A DNA stretch of 64,000 nt. Origin: Hyphomicrobiaceae bacterium. Its GTDB lineage: Bacteria; Pseudomonadota; Alphaproteobacteria; Rhizobiales; Hyphomicrobiaceae. The stretch spans positions 558,001-622,000 of the forward strand of contig JACKJH010000001.1 in the NCBI GenBank assembly GCA_020638055.1. Direction: 5' to 3'. Below, one piece after another: positions 42,822-50,268 of this stretch. The translations under genes were made by a program, and so were the position numbers. Within the stretch, counting starts at the first letter, position 1, and every line of letters begins with the position of its first letter. The notes beneath the pieces are model-generated. The model saw only the letters and a program-made list of their open reading frames with translations. It ran no database searches and was not told the DNA's origin.

Positions 42822-43994
42822 ATGTTATCACCAGATCAAACTTTACCCCGTGTTTCAGGCACCACCGGCCTGGTCCTTCCTGGCGGTGGTGCGCGTGGCG
42901 CCTACCAGGCCGGAACACTTAAGGCGCTGGTGGAGATTGCTTCTGCGGGTGGCAACCCATTCCAAGTCATCATGGGAGCTTCTGTCGGGGCTATCAATGC
43001 CGCTGCTCTTGCTGCCAGCGCGGGCGACATCAAAAAAGGGGCGGACCAGCTCGTCGGCTTCTGGTCGAAGGTGACGCCGGAAAGCGTTTTTCGCACCGAT
43101 CTATCGACTGTTTTGACAACCGGCGCGCAATGGCTTGCTGCGATGACACCGTTGGGCAGTCTCGGCCTGGCACATCCGCGCTCCTTGCTGGACAGCACGC
43201 CACTACGCGAACTGGTTGCCAAGAGTATCAATTTTTCCGCGATCGATGACTGTATCGCGGCGGGCGCGTTGACGGCGATTGGTGTCACGGTGTCTTCGTA
43301 TGACGAAGCGCGCGCTGTTACTTTCTTCCAAGGTGCGGAGGGATTGAGCGAATGGAAGCGTGCGCGCCGCCAGGGTGTTCGCGTGAAGCTTGGCGTGGAG
43401 CATGTGCTGGCTTCCACGGCGTTGCCGTTGATCTTTGAAGCGCAACGTATCGGCAATGAATATTTCGGCGATGGTTCCCTTCGCTTGACCGCACCACTCA
43501 GTCCGCCGATCCATTGCGGCGCTGATCGGATCCTGGTGATTGGCGTGCGCGATGCCAACGATCCAACGGGAAATGACGAGGGTGGACGCTATCCAAGTCT
43601 CGCCGCTCTGGGTGGCTATCTTCTGGACATGGTGTTCATGGACAATCTGGATGCAGACATCGAGCGCGCGCGGCGGATCGACCGTACCTTGTCATTGCTT
43701 CCAGAGGACCGTCGCTCCCAGACCAACTTGCGCCAGGTGGACGTGCTGGTTCTGCAGCCTTCACGCGATGTGCGAGAAATCGCGGAGGAATTTGCCCATG
43801 AGATGCCCTGGACGATCAAGTTGTTATTGGGTCGGTTTGGGTTCTGGGGGCGTAACGACTGGCGATTGCCCAGCTATCTGCTTTTCACGCCTGGCTATTG
43901 CAAGGCCCTGATTGAACTTGGCTATAAAGATACGCTGGCGCGCAGAGACGAAATCAAGGCGTTTTTGGCTCGCGGGACAAGTGTCTCCGTCTGA
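42822..43994 (+). CDS. Patatin-like phospholipase family protein
   Basis: A 390-residue protein with the patatin core: oxyanion hole VLPGGGARGAYQAGTL (residues 18-33), nucleophile GASVGA (S54) and dyad aspartate in YFGDGSLR (D217). The domain is followed by DUF3336-like C-terminal sequence (MDNLDADIERARRIDRTL ... WTIKLLLGRFGFWGRNDWRLPSYLLF). Such enzymes hydrolyse phospholipids or acyl glycerols. No signal peptide is seen; in bacteria many are intracellular or type-secreted effectors. The substrate is not known. Confidence 0.9.
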   Translation: MLSPDQTLPRVSGTTGLVLPGGGARGAYQAGTLKALVEIASAGGNPFQVIMGASVGAINAAALAASAGDIKKGADQLVGFWSKVTPESVFRTDLSTVLTTGAQWLAAMTPLGSLGLAHPRSLLDSTPLRELVAKSINFSAIDDCIAAGALTAIGVTVSSYDEARAVTFFQGAEGLSEWKRARRQGVRVKLGVEHVLASTALPLIFEAQRIGNEYFGDGSLRLTAPLSPPIHCGADRILVIGVRDANDPTGNDEGGRYPSLAALGGYLLDMVFMDNLDADIERARRIDRTLSLLPEDRRSQTNLRQVDVLVLQPSRDVREIAEEFAHEMPWTIKLLLGRFGFWGRNDWRLPSYLLFTPGYCKALIELGYKDTLARRDEIKAFLARGTSVSV

Positions 43995-44145
43995 GCCTTG
44001 AGCGGCAATTGCTTTGCTTCACCCGAGCGGGTATCAAGTGCTTCAAAGCTCGCAAAGCTATTTCCAGATTGATTTGAGATAGAGTGTGCGCCAAAGCCAG
44101 ACATAGCTATTGCGGAACAACTGCTGACGAAAGACGGCAAGCAAG

Positions 44146-45567
44146 ATGACTGACACCGCCCCGACGACTCTCTACGACAAGATTTTCAAAGACCATGTGG
44201 TCGATCGTTCCGAGGACGGCACGTGTGTGCTCTACATCGATCGGCATCTGGTGCACGAAGTCACGAGCCCGCAGGCGTTCGAGGGACTGAGGATGGCGGG
44301 ACGCAAAGTCCATGCGCCAGAAAAGACGCTAGCTGTCGTCGATCACAATGTGCCGACCACAGACCGTTCGCAGGGCATTGATGATGAAGACAGCCGCATC
44401 CAGGTGGAGACGCTGGCGAAGAACGCGGCCGACTTCGGCATCGAATATTATAACGAGCTCGACAAGCGGCAAGGCATCGTACACGTCGTCGGTCCTGAAC
44501 AGGGCTTCACGCTGCCAGGCACGACCATTGTCTGCGGCGACAGCCACACCTCAACGCACGGCGCATTCGGAGCATTGGCGCATGGCATCGGCACATCCGA
44601 GGTCGAGCATGTTCTCGCCACGCAAACGCTGATCCAGAAAAAAGCCAAGAACATGCTGGTGCAGGTGGACGGCAAGACACCGCATGGCGTTGGCGCAAAG
44701 GACATCATCCTTGCCATCATCGGCGAAATCGGCACAGCCGGCGGCACTGGTCACGTCATCGAATATGCGGGCGAAGCGATCCGCGATCTTTCAATGGAAG
44801 GCCGCATGACGGTCTGCAATATGTCGATCGAGGGTGGTGCGCGCGCAGGCATGATTGCTCCTGATGAAAAGACCTACGCTTTCATCGAGGGCAAGCCCAA
44901 GGCACCGAAGGGTGCGGCGTGGGACATGGCGCGCAAATACTGGGAGACATTGAAGACTGACGATGGTGCGCACTTCGATAAAATCGTGAAGCTCGATGCG
45001 GCCAAACTGCCGCCAACCGTTTCATGGGGCACATCACCTGAGGACGTCGTCGCCATCACCGGCGTGGTGCCCGACCCGGCGCAGGTGGACAACGAGAACA
45101 AGCGAACGTCGATAAAGCGGGCTCTCGACTACATGGGGCTGACATCCGGCACCAAAATCACAGACATTCCGCTCGACGTTGTGTGGATCGGCTCGTGCAC
45201 GAACGGACGTATCGAGGACTTGCGCGCGGTCGCCAAGATCGTCGAGGGCAAGAAGATTTCAGACCGCCTGGACTATGCCATGGTGGTGCCGGGTTCGGGT
45301 CTCGTCAAAGAACAGGCGGAAGCTGAAGGTCTCGACAAGATCTTCCTTGCAGCGGGCTTTGAATGGCGTGAGCCGGGCTGCTCGATGTGCCTTGGCATGA
45401 ACCCGGATCAGTTGAAGCCCGGCCAACGCTGCGCCTCCACCTCCAATCGCAACTTCGAAGGCCGGCAGGGCTACAAGGGCCGCACGCATCTGGTGTCACC
45501 CATCATGGCGGCAGCGGCGGCATTGGAAGGTCACTTCGTGGACGTGCGCGACTATCCGGGGGCTTGA
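44146..45567 (+). CDS. leuC: 3-isopropylmalate dehydratase large subunit
   Basis: A 473-residue aconitase-family protein that isomerises 2- and 3-isopropylmalate in leucine synthesis, together with LeuD (not in this window). Cluster-binding and substrate motifs are VCGDSHTSTHGAFGALAHGIGTSEVEHVLATQ, VWIGSCTNGRIEDLRA and EPGCSMCLGMNPD. The C-terminus is FVDVRDYPGA. A second diverged copy of those last ten codons lies at 46090-46120, about 550 bases downstream. leuD is not adjacent. Confidence 0.97.
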   Translation: MTDTAPTTLYDKIFKDHVVDRSEDGTCVLYIDRHLVHEVTSPQAFEGLRMAGRKVHAPEKTLAVVDHNVPTTDRSQGIDDEDSRIQVETLAKNAADFGIEYYNELDKRQGIVHVVGPEQGFTLPGTTIVCGDSHTSTHGAFGALAHGIGTSEVEHVLATQTLIQKKAKNMLVQVDGKTPHGVGAKDIILAIIGEIGTAGGTGHVIEYAGEAIRDLSMEGRMTVCNMSIEGGARAGMIAPDEKTYAFIEGKPKAPKGAAWDMARKYWETLKTDDGAHFDKIVKLDAAKLPPTVSWGTSPEDVVAITGVVPDPAQVDNENKRTSIKRALDYMGLTSGTKITDIPLDVVWIGSCTNGRIEDLRAVAKIVEGKKISDRLDYAMVVPGSGLVKEQAEAEGLDKIFLAAGFEWREPGCSMCLGMNPDQLKPGQRCASTSNRNFEGRQGYKGRTHLVSPIMAAAAALEGHFVDVRDYPGA

Positions 45568-45575
45568 AACGACAG

Positions 45576-45977
45576 ATGACAGGTGACGTTTGCGGGAAAT
45601 CACTAATCTTGGCACTTGTTGCGGTTTTAATGCCAGCGTCAGGCGTGTTGGCCGCAAGCCCAAAACAAGAGTGTCTTGCGGCCATTGAGCGCTACAATAC
45701 CAATCACAAGCAATACCGGGCGTGGAATGAGCGTTGCCGTATTGCGCAGTTTGATATTTCGCGACGCGTTCCTGACGAATGCAATGGGCTAAATCCATAT
45801 TGCAAGCGCATCAAGCCGGAACTCGGCGTGAAGTGGTGCAGTGCGTCGGCAAAGGTGGACAAACTTGCCAAGGATGGTGCGCAAAAAATGGAGCGGATCA
45901 TCAAAACGCTCAGCGCTTTGGAAAAAGGTTGTCGGCCGAAACCCGTCAAATTGATGGTGCCGTCGCCCAGGCCGTGA
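45576..45977 (+). CDS. Small exported cysteine-rich protein
   Basis: A 133-residue protein with a signal peptide (KSLILALVAVLMPASGVLAA) and a mature part with six cysteines (ECLAAIERYN, ERCRIAQF, DECNGLNPYCKRIK, WCSASAK, GCRPKPV) and many lysines, so likely a small disulfide-stabilised periplasmic or secreted helical protein. It starts 8 bases after leuC, inside the segment bounded by the two leuC 3'-end copies. I do not recognise the family. Confidence 0.7.
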   Translation: MTGDVCGKSLILALVAVLMPASGVLAASPKQECLAAIERYNTNHKQYRAWNERCRIAQFDISRRVPDECNGLNPYCKRIKPELGVKWCSASAKVDKLAKDGAQKMERIIKTLSALEKGCRPKPVKLMVPSPRP

Positions 45978-46089
45978 TGGTTATGGGGTGCGATGGATTT
46001 GCCCGGCAATTGTTGTGGCTCACCCACCAACGCCGCCACGGCGAAGGCGGGGCGTCTTATCCCCCCGAGAGCTCCAATGACTAATTCTT

Positions 46090-46126
46090 CGACGCGAGGG
46101 ACTATTCGGGGGCTTGAAACAACCGA
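46090..46126 (+). repeat. Second copy of the leuC 3' end
   Basis: In the right frame the bases read F-F-D-A-R-D-Y-S-G-A-stop, against F-V-D-V-R-D-Y-P-G-A-stop at the leuC end (45535-45567). The longest identical run is CGGGGGCTTGAAAC. In this copy an in-frame stop lies just upstream, so it is only a remnant. Confidence 0.75.
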
Positions 46127-46228
46127 TATTGGATTTAATCGGTTAACGGTTTTACCGAATGTTAGAGCCGACCTAAGTTCTCCCAACATTTAATGTGTGG
46201 CGAAACACAAACGTAATGTCAGCGTGCG

Positions 46229-46257
46229 TTGACTTAGCGTTCCAAATACGGCATAAT
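46229..46257 (+). promoter_or_regulatory. Sigma-70-type promoter of the Fic gene
   Basis: TTGACT (46229-46234), a 17-base spacer and CATAAT (46252-46257) are close to the consensus. A second TATAAT lies at 46269-46274. The region is AT-rich compared with neighbouring DNA. Confidence 0.55.
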
Positions 46258-46292
46258 TATAGCCACGGTATAATTAGAATAGCCCCCATGCC

Positions 46293-47471
46293 ATGACATT
46301 CGGCAAAATCGCGAGAGCGGGATCGTATCAGCAGCAACTGTCTGGATATTCTGCCTTCGTGCCAAAACCGCTACCTCCAGACCCCGCCATCGCGTTTGAT
46401 GGGGAACTCCAAACATTGCTGTCAAAAGCTGACAGAGCGCTTGGGCGGCTCGACGGATCTGTTCAGACATTGCCGAATCCCGATCTGTTCGTGTTCATGT
46501 ATGTGCGCAAGGAGGCCGTTCTATCGAGCCAAATTGAAGGAACACAATCATCAATAAATGACATTCTCAAAGTGGAAGCACAGGTTTTTGATCCGCAGCG
46601 ACCCAACGATGTCCACGAAGTGCTTAATTACGTGACAGCAATGAACCACGGCTTGGACCGCCTTCAAGAACTGCCGCTTTCAATTCGACTTATAAGAGAG
46701 ATTCACGAGAGGTTAATGCACGGCGTTCGCGGTCATCACAATAATCCGGGCGAACTCCGCACGACGCAGAACTGGATTGGTCCTGGTGGTTGCACATTGC
46801 ATGACGCAACATTTGTTCCGCCTCCACCTCACGAGGTTGCGAAAATTTTGGGCCAACTTGAAAACTTTATGCATGGCGACGATCAACTACCCATGCTGAT
46901 CAAAATTGGTCTGGTGCACGCGCAATTCGAAACTATCCACCCGTTTCTCGATGGAAACGGTCGCGTTGGACGCCTTCTTATTACGTTCCTGCTTTGTCAA
47001 GCAGACATATTGCAAAAGCCAGTACTGTACCTTTCCCACTACTTCAAAAAACGTCGCATTGATTATTACAATTGCCTCCAGAACGTTAGAGATGATGGAG
47101 ATTGGGAAGGGTGGCTGAAGTTTTTCTTAAGAGGCATTAGTGAAGTCAGTAATGAAGCCACGGACACGGCTCGAAAAATAGTTAGCCTTCGCGAAAATCA
47201 CCGAGGGCGTATCACTGATAACTTCGGTCGATCTGCTGCAAATGGCCATACGTTACTCGAATCATTATTCAAACGGCCAATTATCAATGTTGCTACAGTT
47301 GCTGAGAAACTAGAAATCACATTTGCTGCGGCCAATAATTTGGTGCAGCGGTTTGTTGATCAACAAATGCTTTTTGAGATCACCGGCCAGCAAAGATACC
47401 GGTTGTTTAGTTACGAACCCTACATCAGTCTTTTTTCACAGCCACTGCATCGCTCTTCCGACGGACCTTGA
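46293..47471 (+). CDS. Fic domain protein (probable AMP transferase)
   Basis: A 392-residue protein. The N-terminal part contains the self-inhibition motif S-x3-E-G (SSQIEGT, residues 78-83) of class II Fic proteins. The Fic motif is HPFLDGNGRVGR at 216-227. The C-terminal winged-helix-like domain (INVATVAEKLEITFAAANNLVQRFVDQQ) is shared by chromosomal Fic families. It probably adds AMP to hydroxyl groups of a target protein. Low G+C and its own promoter suggest recent acquisition. No antitoxin gene is next to it, as expected when inhibition is built in. The start is uncertain because no ribosome-binding site is seen. Confidence 0.9.
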   Translation: MTFGKIARAGSYQQQLSGYSAFVPKPLPPDPAIAFDGELQTLLSKADRALGRLDGSVQTLPNPDLFVFMYVRKEAVLSSQIEGTQSSINDILKVEAQVFDPQRPNDVHEVLNYVTAMNHGLDRLQELPLSIRLIREIHERLMHGVRGHHNNPGELRTTQNWIGPGGCTLHDATFVPPPPHEVAKILGQLENFMHGDDQLPMLIKIGLVHAQFETIHPFLDGNGRVGRLLITFLLCQADILQKPVLYLSHYFKKRRIDYYNCLQNVRDDGDWEGWLKFFLRGISEVSNEATDTARKIVSLRENHRGRITDNFGRSAANGHTLLESLFKRPIINVATVAEKLEITFAAANNLVQRFVDQQMLFEITGQQRYRLFSYEPYISLFSQPLHRSSDGP

Positions 47472-47666
47472 GAATAGGTTCGTCAACGTATGCAAATATC
47501 AAAACGCTATCAGAGACCCTTGGCGTTGAGCTAATGTTTGGCGGTTCGTTCCGGCTGGCCGGCTGATCCATTGCGAGCCCGTATTGCATTTGCGTTTGCA
47601 AACTGTTTTGCGCGACCTCGCGAGTTGTTACGGGTCGATGCAAGCTGAGGACTCCTTACGGACGCC

Positions 47667-48119
47667 TTAACCGAACTTCGGGGGTGGGGTTGTGATGTTG
47701 CCGAACATGGCGAGCCAGAAGCTTTGGGCGATGCGTTCGGCTGCTTCGATGACAAGTTCGGCTGCCTCGGGCGTGAACGATTCCCGGGCTACAGGCCGAA
47801 AGAGGCCGAGCCACCTCTGGAAATCGTTTTCAACCACTTCGGTCAGCGCCACATGCTTGGGCATCGGGCGCCCATGAAAACGCCCTGTGCGCAGCAAGAC
47901 AGATGACCAGAAATCCTTCATCTTGGCCAGATGCGCGTCGCGGTCTGCAATACGTGCTATAAAAATTGGCCCCAGGCGTTCTTCGGCCCAGACCTTGTCG
48001 TAGAAGGTATCGACCAGGTATGAAATTTGCTCTTCAGTGATCGAAGGGTGCACAGGCTGCCGCAGCACATTTACGCGTGGCTCTGCCGAACCTCCCGCGC
48101 CATCGCGTCCCTGATACAT
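47667..48119 (-). CDS. Group III truncated haemoglobin
   Basis: A 150-residue globin. Group III features are ISYLVDTFYDKVWAEERLGPIF, HLAKMKDFWSSVLLRTGRFHGRPMPKHVAL with H89 as likely proximal histidine, and the tryptophan of NDFQRWLGLF (W103). Group III globins bind oxygen or other diatomic ligands with high affinity. Their role is unsettled; nitric oxide detoxification or peroxidase-like activity is suggested. GGAGGTG lies upstream of the ATG at 48119, which sets the start. It faces an Rrf2 regulator gene across a 35-base palindrome, so it is probably controlled by it. Confidence 0.92.
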   Translation of the reverse strand: MYQGRDGAGGSAEPRVNVLRQPVHPSITEEQISYLVDTFYDKVWAEERLGPIFIARIADRDAHLAKMKDFWSSVLLRTGRFHGRPMPKHVALTEVVENDFQRWLGLFRPVARESFTPEAAELVIEAAERIAQSFWLAMFGNITTPPPKFG

Positions 48120-48142
48120 GCTCACCTCCATTTGCGTCACAC

Positions 48143-48177
48143 AACTATATCATTCATTTTGCTGGAATGATATAGTT
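48143..48177. promoter_or_regulatory. Palindromic operator between the haemoglobin and rrf2 genes
   Basis: Perfect 13-base arms AACTATATCATTC (48143-48155) and GAATGATATAGTT (48165-48177) are separated by 9 bases. The site lies 23 bases from the haemoglobin start and 96 from the regulator start. This is an operator candidate for the Rrf2 protein. Confidence 0.7.
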
Positions 48178-48273
48178 GGATTGCGAACACCGCCACTGTT
48201 GCATTTGTCGCAGAGATACTGCCGTTTTAGTGCTGCCGGCGTGCCAGGACCTGGGTCTACAACGGGAGACACC

Positions 48274-48702
48274 ATGCGTTTGAATCGTGCCACGGACACC
48301 GCCTTGCGCGTCCTCATGTTGCTCGCAAAAGTGCCTGCACCGATGTCAGTGGTTGCGCTTGCTGCACGCCTTGACGTGCCCCATTCCAACGCCATGAAAA
48401 TCATCGCGCGGTTGAGTGCGGCGGGTTTCGTTGAAACGCAACGTGGACGCGGTGGCGGCGTCACGATGGGTATGCCGGCTGAAGCGATTACTGTCGGACG
48501 GATCGTAGCGCTTTTTGAAACCGACATGGCGGTCGTCGAGTGTCTTGGTGATGGCGATGTGACGTGCCCGTTTCTGCCGCGATGCGCTTTGAAACGCGCC
48601 ATGTCGGCGGCAACTGAAGCGTTCATCGCGTCGCTTGATGGTTACTCACTGGCCGATATTGCCGGACGCAGCCAATTGCCGCGCGCGCTGGTCACGGGTT
48701 GA
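48274..48702 (+). CDS. Rrf2 family regulator, NsrR-like
   Basis: A 142-residue regulator starting MRLNRATDTALRVLMLLA, with the winged helix VVALAARLDVPHSNAMKIIARLSAAGFVETQRGRGGGV. Three cysteines, C90, C98 and C104 (ECLGDGDVTCPFLPRC), match the Fe-S ligands of NsrR. It then continues with the family-typical AFIASLDGYSLADIAGRS. NsrR represses nitric-oxide defence genes until NO damages its cluster. Its nearest likely target is the divergent truncated haemoglobin gene. The frame extends further upstream but lacks family sequence there. The exact NsrR identity is inference. Confidence 0.9.
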   Translation: MRLNRATDTALRVLMLLAKVPAPMSVVALAARLDVPHSNAMKIIARLSAAGFVETQRGRGGGVTMGMPAEAITVGRIVALFETDMAVVECLGDGDVTCPFLPRCALKRAMSAATEAFIASLDGYSLADIAGRSQLPRALVTG

Positions 48703-48795
48703 ACAGCAGCTTGTGGTAGGTTTCGCAAGATTTTCATGCCAGCAATATCGCATAATCGTTTTATATTTTAATGAAACGGTTTGGTTTGCGAAACG

Positions 48796-48905
48796 CAAAT
48801 GCCCGCCAAATTCGTTGACCGCCGTCACGGATCAAGGTGATTTCCCGCTGGGCATTTGGCGTTGCTGTCACGACTGGTGCCTTTGCTTTCACCAGTGCGG
48901 GAAAT
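48796..48905. terminator. Structured convergent intergenic region
   Basis: Nested inverted repeats occupy the gap between rrf2 and marR: CAAATGCCC (48796-48804) with GGGCATTTG (48850-48858), ATTTCCCGC (48840-48848) with GCGGGAAAT (48897-48905), and inside it ACTGGTG with CACCAGT (48873-48896). It may terminate both genes or encode a small RNA. Confidence 0.4.
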
Positions 48906-48912
48906 GCACCGC

Positions 48913-49503
48913 TCATCCACCTGCTTCAACGCTTTCTTGATGCTCCATGCAGATGGCGAGGCTGTCGGCGTTAGACAGCGGCTCATCCAGCAATCCGCAG
49001 CGATGTGGCGCAGTTGCGCCTTTCTTGTGTGCACCGCGCTGGAAGAAGCGACATGTGTGACACGCACCGAATGATTTGCCGCCATTGCGGTTGATCGTCT
49101 GTCTGAGTGCAGCACGTAGCGCAACAACCAAGGTTTCAACATCCGCCGAGGGGTCCGCAGCGATGTCATGAGCAAGATCGATTAACGGATCTTTCGCCAG
49201 CGCGATTTGACCAGCATCCGTCAAGACGAGTTCAACTGAGCGACGATCCTTCACATTGGGCTTACGCGCGATGAAGCCTTTGTCCTCAAGCGCAATGAGC
49301 GTCTGGGAGACGGTGCCGCGCGTCGAGTTTAAATAGTCCGCCAATGCCGCAGGTGAACGAGAAAACCGGTTGGCGCAGGCAACATACCGCAACGCTTCCC
49401 ATTGCGCGGGATTGAGCCCCGTGCGCGCGTCTGCACTGCGCGAGAGACGCTCCAGGCGATCAATGAGATGCGCCGCCTCCAGGGCTTGCTTCAATTTTTT
49501 CAT
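48913..49503 (-). CDS. MarR family regulator with C-terminal four-cysteine motif
   Basis: A 196-residue protein. The MarR winged helix (LADYLNSTRGTVSQTLIALEDKGFIARKPNVKDRRSVELVLTDAG) spans about residues 30-115. The C-terminal part is unusual: cysteines C148, C151, C169 and C185 (CHTCRFF ... HRCGL ... AICMEH) form C-x2-C-x17-C-x15-C, which could hold zinc or an Fe-S cluster. It is divergent from the protoglobin-redoxin operon. Operator-like palindromes TAGCGACTCGCTA overlap its start codon, so it is probably autoregulated. It could be a redox or metal sensor; that is inference. Confidence 0.87.
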   Translation of the reverse strand: MKKLKQALEAAHLIDRLERLSRSADARTGLNPAQWEALRYVACANRFSRSPAALADYLNSTRGTVSQTLIALEDKGFIARKPNVKDRRSVELVLTDAGQIALAKDPLIDLAHDIAADPSADVETLVVALRAALRQTINRNGGKSFGACHTCRFFQRGAHKKGATAPHRCGLLDEPLSNADSLAICMEHQESVEAGG

Positions 49504-49574
49504 AGCGACTCGCTACTATTTATTGACTTATGGTTTTGCGTGTGCTTCATGTTCAATAGTAGCGAGTAGCTACC
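49501..49574. promoter_or_regulatory. Paired MarR-type operators
   Basis: Site 1 (49503-49515) is the perfect palindrome TAGCGA-C-TCGCTA. Site 2 (49560-49572) is TAGCGAGTAGCTA with one mismatch. Over 20 bases the two sites match at 17 positions in opposite orientation. Their centres are 57 bases apart. Site 1 covers the marR start codon, and site 2 lies about 110 bases before the protoglobin start. Confidence 0.68.
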
Positions 49575-49680
49575 AACAATTCAAGGAGGCCAAGAGTTGC
49601 CCCGTCTTGCCACCGCCGCGGACTTTGCACTGCTCGTTACATCTGCGGTTACGTCCTCTGCTACAGCCCAGGAGAAAACT

Positions 49681-50268
49681 ATGTCGACCATTCCCGGCTA
49701 CCGCCTCAACGATCCTGCCTTGCCGGCGTCGCCTTTGACGGTTGCCCACCTTGAAGACCTGAAGGGATCACTTCTGCTTGGCCCCGATGACATCATTGCC
49801 CTGCGCAAGGCTGAAAGCATTGTTTCCGACCAGATCGAACAGATCCTGGATGTCTGGTACGGCTTCGTTGGCAGCACACCTCACCTGCTCAAGTATTTTT
49901 CAGATGCCAAGACCGGTGAACCCGATACGGCTTACCTTGGCGCCGTGCGCAAAAGGTTCGGGCAGTGGATACTCGACACTTGCCGGGCAAATTTCGACGC
50001 GGAATGGCTTGCCTGGCAGGATGAGATCGGCCGGCGCCACCATCGGGTCGGCAAGAACAAGACGGACGGATCAAACGCTGTACCGCACATTCCCATGCGG
50101 CACGTTCTTGCGCTTTCAATTCCGATCTCTGTTACTATGAAGCCGTTTCTGGAAAAGAAGGGTCATTCCCCAGCCGAAGTTGACGCCATGCATGCGGCAT
50201 GGACGAAAGCGGTGCTGCTGCAGGCCATATTGTGGTCGCGCCCCTACACCAAAGAGGGTGACTTTTGA
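49681..50268 (+). CDS. Protoglobin family haem protein
   Basis: A 195-residue single-domain protein of the protoglobin (globin-sensor) family, the same length I recall for archaeal protoglobin. The core reads LTVAHLEDLKGSLLLGPDD, then helices with VWYGFVGSTPHLLKYFSD, AWQDEIGRRHHRVGKNKTDG containing the proximal histidine candidate (H120 or H121), and MRHVLALSIPISVTMKPFLEKKG. Known members bind oxygen, CO and NO through a tunnel-accessible haem; the cellular role is unclear. AGGAG lies upstream of the ATG at 49681. Its stop codon shares one base with the start of the redoxin gene, so the two are an operon. Confidence 0.9.
   Translation: MSTIPGYRLNDPALPASPLTVAHLEDLKGSLLLGPDDIIALRKAESIVSDQIEQILDVWYGFVGSTPHLLKYFSDAKTGEPDTAYLGAVRKRFGQWILDTCRANFDAEWLAWQDEIGRRHHRVGKNKTDGSNAVPHIPMRHVLALSIPISVTMKPFLEKKGHSPAEVDAMHAAWTKAVLLQAILWSRPYTKEGDF

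Noticed and set aside
45535..46126. A complete integrative element with att sites at the leuC end
   Set aside because: Only one duplicated gene end is visible. No integrase, excisionase or second boundary after the Fic gene was found, so I report the duplication but not an element.
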